A stretch of 20,164 nucleotides of DNA from Desulfobacteraceae bacterium (GTDB lineage Bacteria; Desulfobacterota; Desulfobacteria; Desulfobacterales; Desulfosalsimonadaceae): assembly GCA_011389605.1 (NCBI GenBank), contig JAABTZ010000004.1:1-20164 (forward strand). The letters are read 5' to 3'. The notes under the pieces are model-generated. The model saw only the letters and a list, made by a program, of their open reading frames with translations. It was not told the origin of the DNA and did not search any database. Positions 19,885 through 20,164 of the stretch are shown piece by piece. The translations under genes and the position numbers were made by a program. The first letter of the stretch is position 1, and each line of letters opens with the position of its first letter.

Positions 19885-20164
19885 TCAGGAGTGGTCTTCA
19901 GGTTCCCGGCTGCTTTTTTTTCCGGATTTTTCGCTGGCCCGGGTCTTAACCGATTGCCAGTAGACATCTTCGGCCTTGCCGGTGATTTTTTCAAAATTGT
20001 CGTCCTTGCGTATCCTGGCGATGGTTTCGGCCATGGCCCGTTTTTGTTCAATGCCGCTTCTTCTTGCAATCATAATTTTCTGGGCGGCAGGGGATCCCGC
20101 ACCGTGCATGGCCTCGGGAAGACCGGCGCCCACGGACATGTTTTCCACCAGCCGCAGCATCTTG
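19885..20164 (-). CDS. Divergent AbfD/HpaB-family protein, C-terminal part, cut by the right window edge
   Basis: The visible C-terminal 93 or so residues carry MHGAGSPAAQKIMI, which aligns with LHGGGSPVMEKIAI and YHGGGSPIMEQIAI of the two abfD products, followed by a similar charged helix (IEQKRAMAETIARI). It is therefore a third family member. Two differences stand out. The glutamate of the SPxMEK/Q block is replaced (SPAAQK). A polar C-terminal extension of about 35 residues follows, ending SREPEDHS, which the full copies lack. The frame is open to the window edge; the ATG at 20160 is internal, not the start. The stop is three bases before the start of the CGGCNP gene. The reaction may differ from that of AbfD. 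Confidence 0.72.
   Translation of the reverse strand, partial: KMLRLVENMSVGAGLPEAMHGAGSPAAQKIMIARRSGIEQKRAMAETIARIRKDDNFEKITGKAEDVYWQSVKTRASEKSGKKSSREPEDHS

Overview
The window looks like chromosomal DNA of a strictly anaerobic Desulfobacterota bacterium, most likely a sulfate reducer of the Desulfobacterales. This is inferred from gene content: an iron-sulfur-rich split glutamate synthase, tandem 4-hydroxybutyryl-CoA dehydratase-type [4Fe-4S] flavoproteins, several receiver-domain proteins, and a dispersed palindromic intergenic repeat ending in CGTAAAAAGTC-type arms. No rRNA, tRNA, CRISPR array, transposase or phage gene was seen.

Layout. 1-1136 is a low-density accessory stretch: an edge-truncated minus-strand reading frame that runs through a degenerate repeat copy, an orphan MNT-type nucleotidyltransferase, and an overlapping open fragment with no start codon. 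1137-1868 is a Sfp-type phosphopantetheinyl transferase. 1869-2517 has no gene but holds a repeat half-copy, a terminator-like hairpin, a 94-bp imperfect palindrome, a good sigma-54 promoter match with possible upstream activator sites, and two leader hairpins. 2518-7875 encodes a glutamate synthase in three polypeptides: glutaminase domain; ferredoxin plus FMN/[3Fe-4S] synthase domain; and a GXGXG + GltD + ferredoxin fusion. A double repeat separates the second and third genes.

8207-12275 is a signalling/transport cluster: a receiver domain fused to an SLC13/DASS-type permease, a single-domain receiver, a two-CBS-domain protein, a strong terminator, and a second single-domain receiver paralogous to the first. 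No histidine kinase is present. This is the strongest candidate for an undescribed system: an anion or carboxylate transporter controlled by phosphorylation and by nucleotide sensing.

12345-12968 (minus) is an O-methyltransferase-like protein. 12969-13620 holds a repeat copy, an inverted-repeat pair and a probable 40-residue membrane peptide, followed by a sigma-70-like promoter for a DUF4301 protein (13621-15192) and an SMP-30/gluconolactonase-family protein (15228-16085). The right end (16104-20164, minus) carries two full 4-hydroxybutyryl-CoA dehydratase paralogues and the C-terminus of a third, divergent one, which is closely coupled to a small CGGCNP-motif cysteine protein.

How the genes work together: the glt genes would make glutamate from glutamine and 2-oxoglutarate under probable nitrogen (RpoN) control. 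The AbfD-type genes suggest radical dehydration or isomerisation of hydroxyacyl-CoA substrates in fermentative or crotonyl-CoA-linked metabolism. All functions are read from motifs; no database search was possible.
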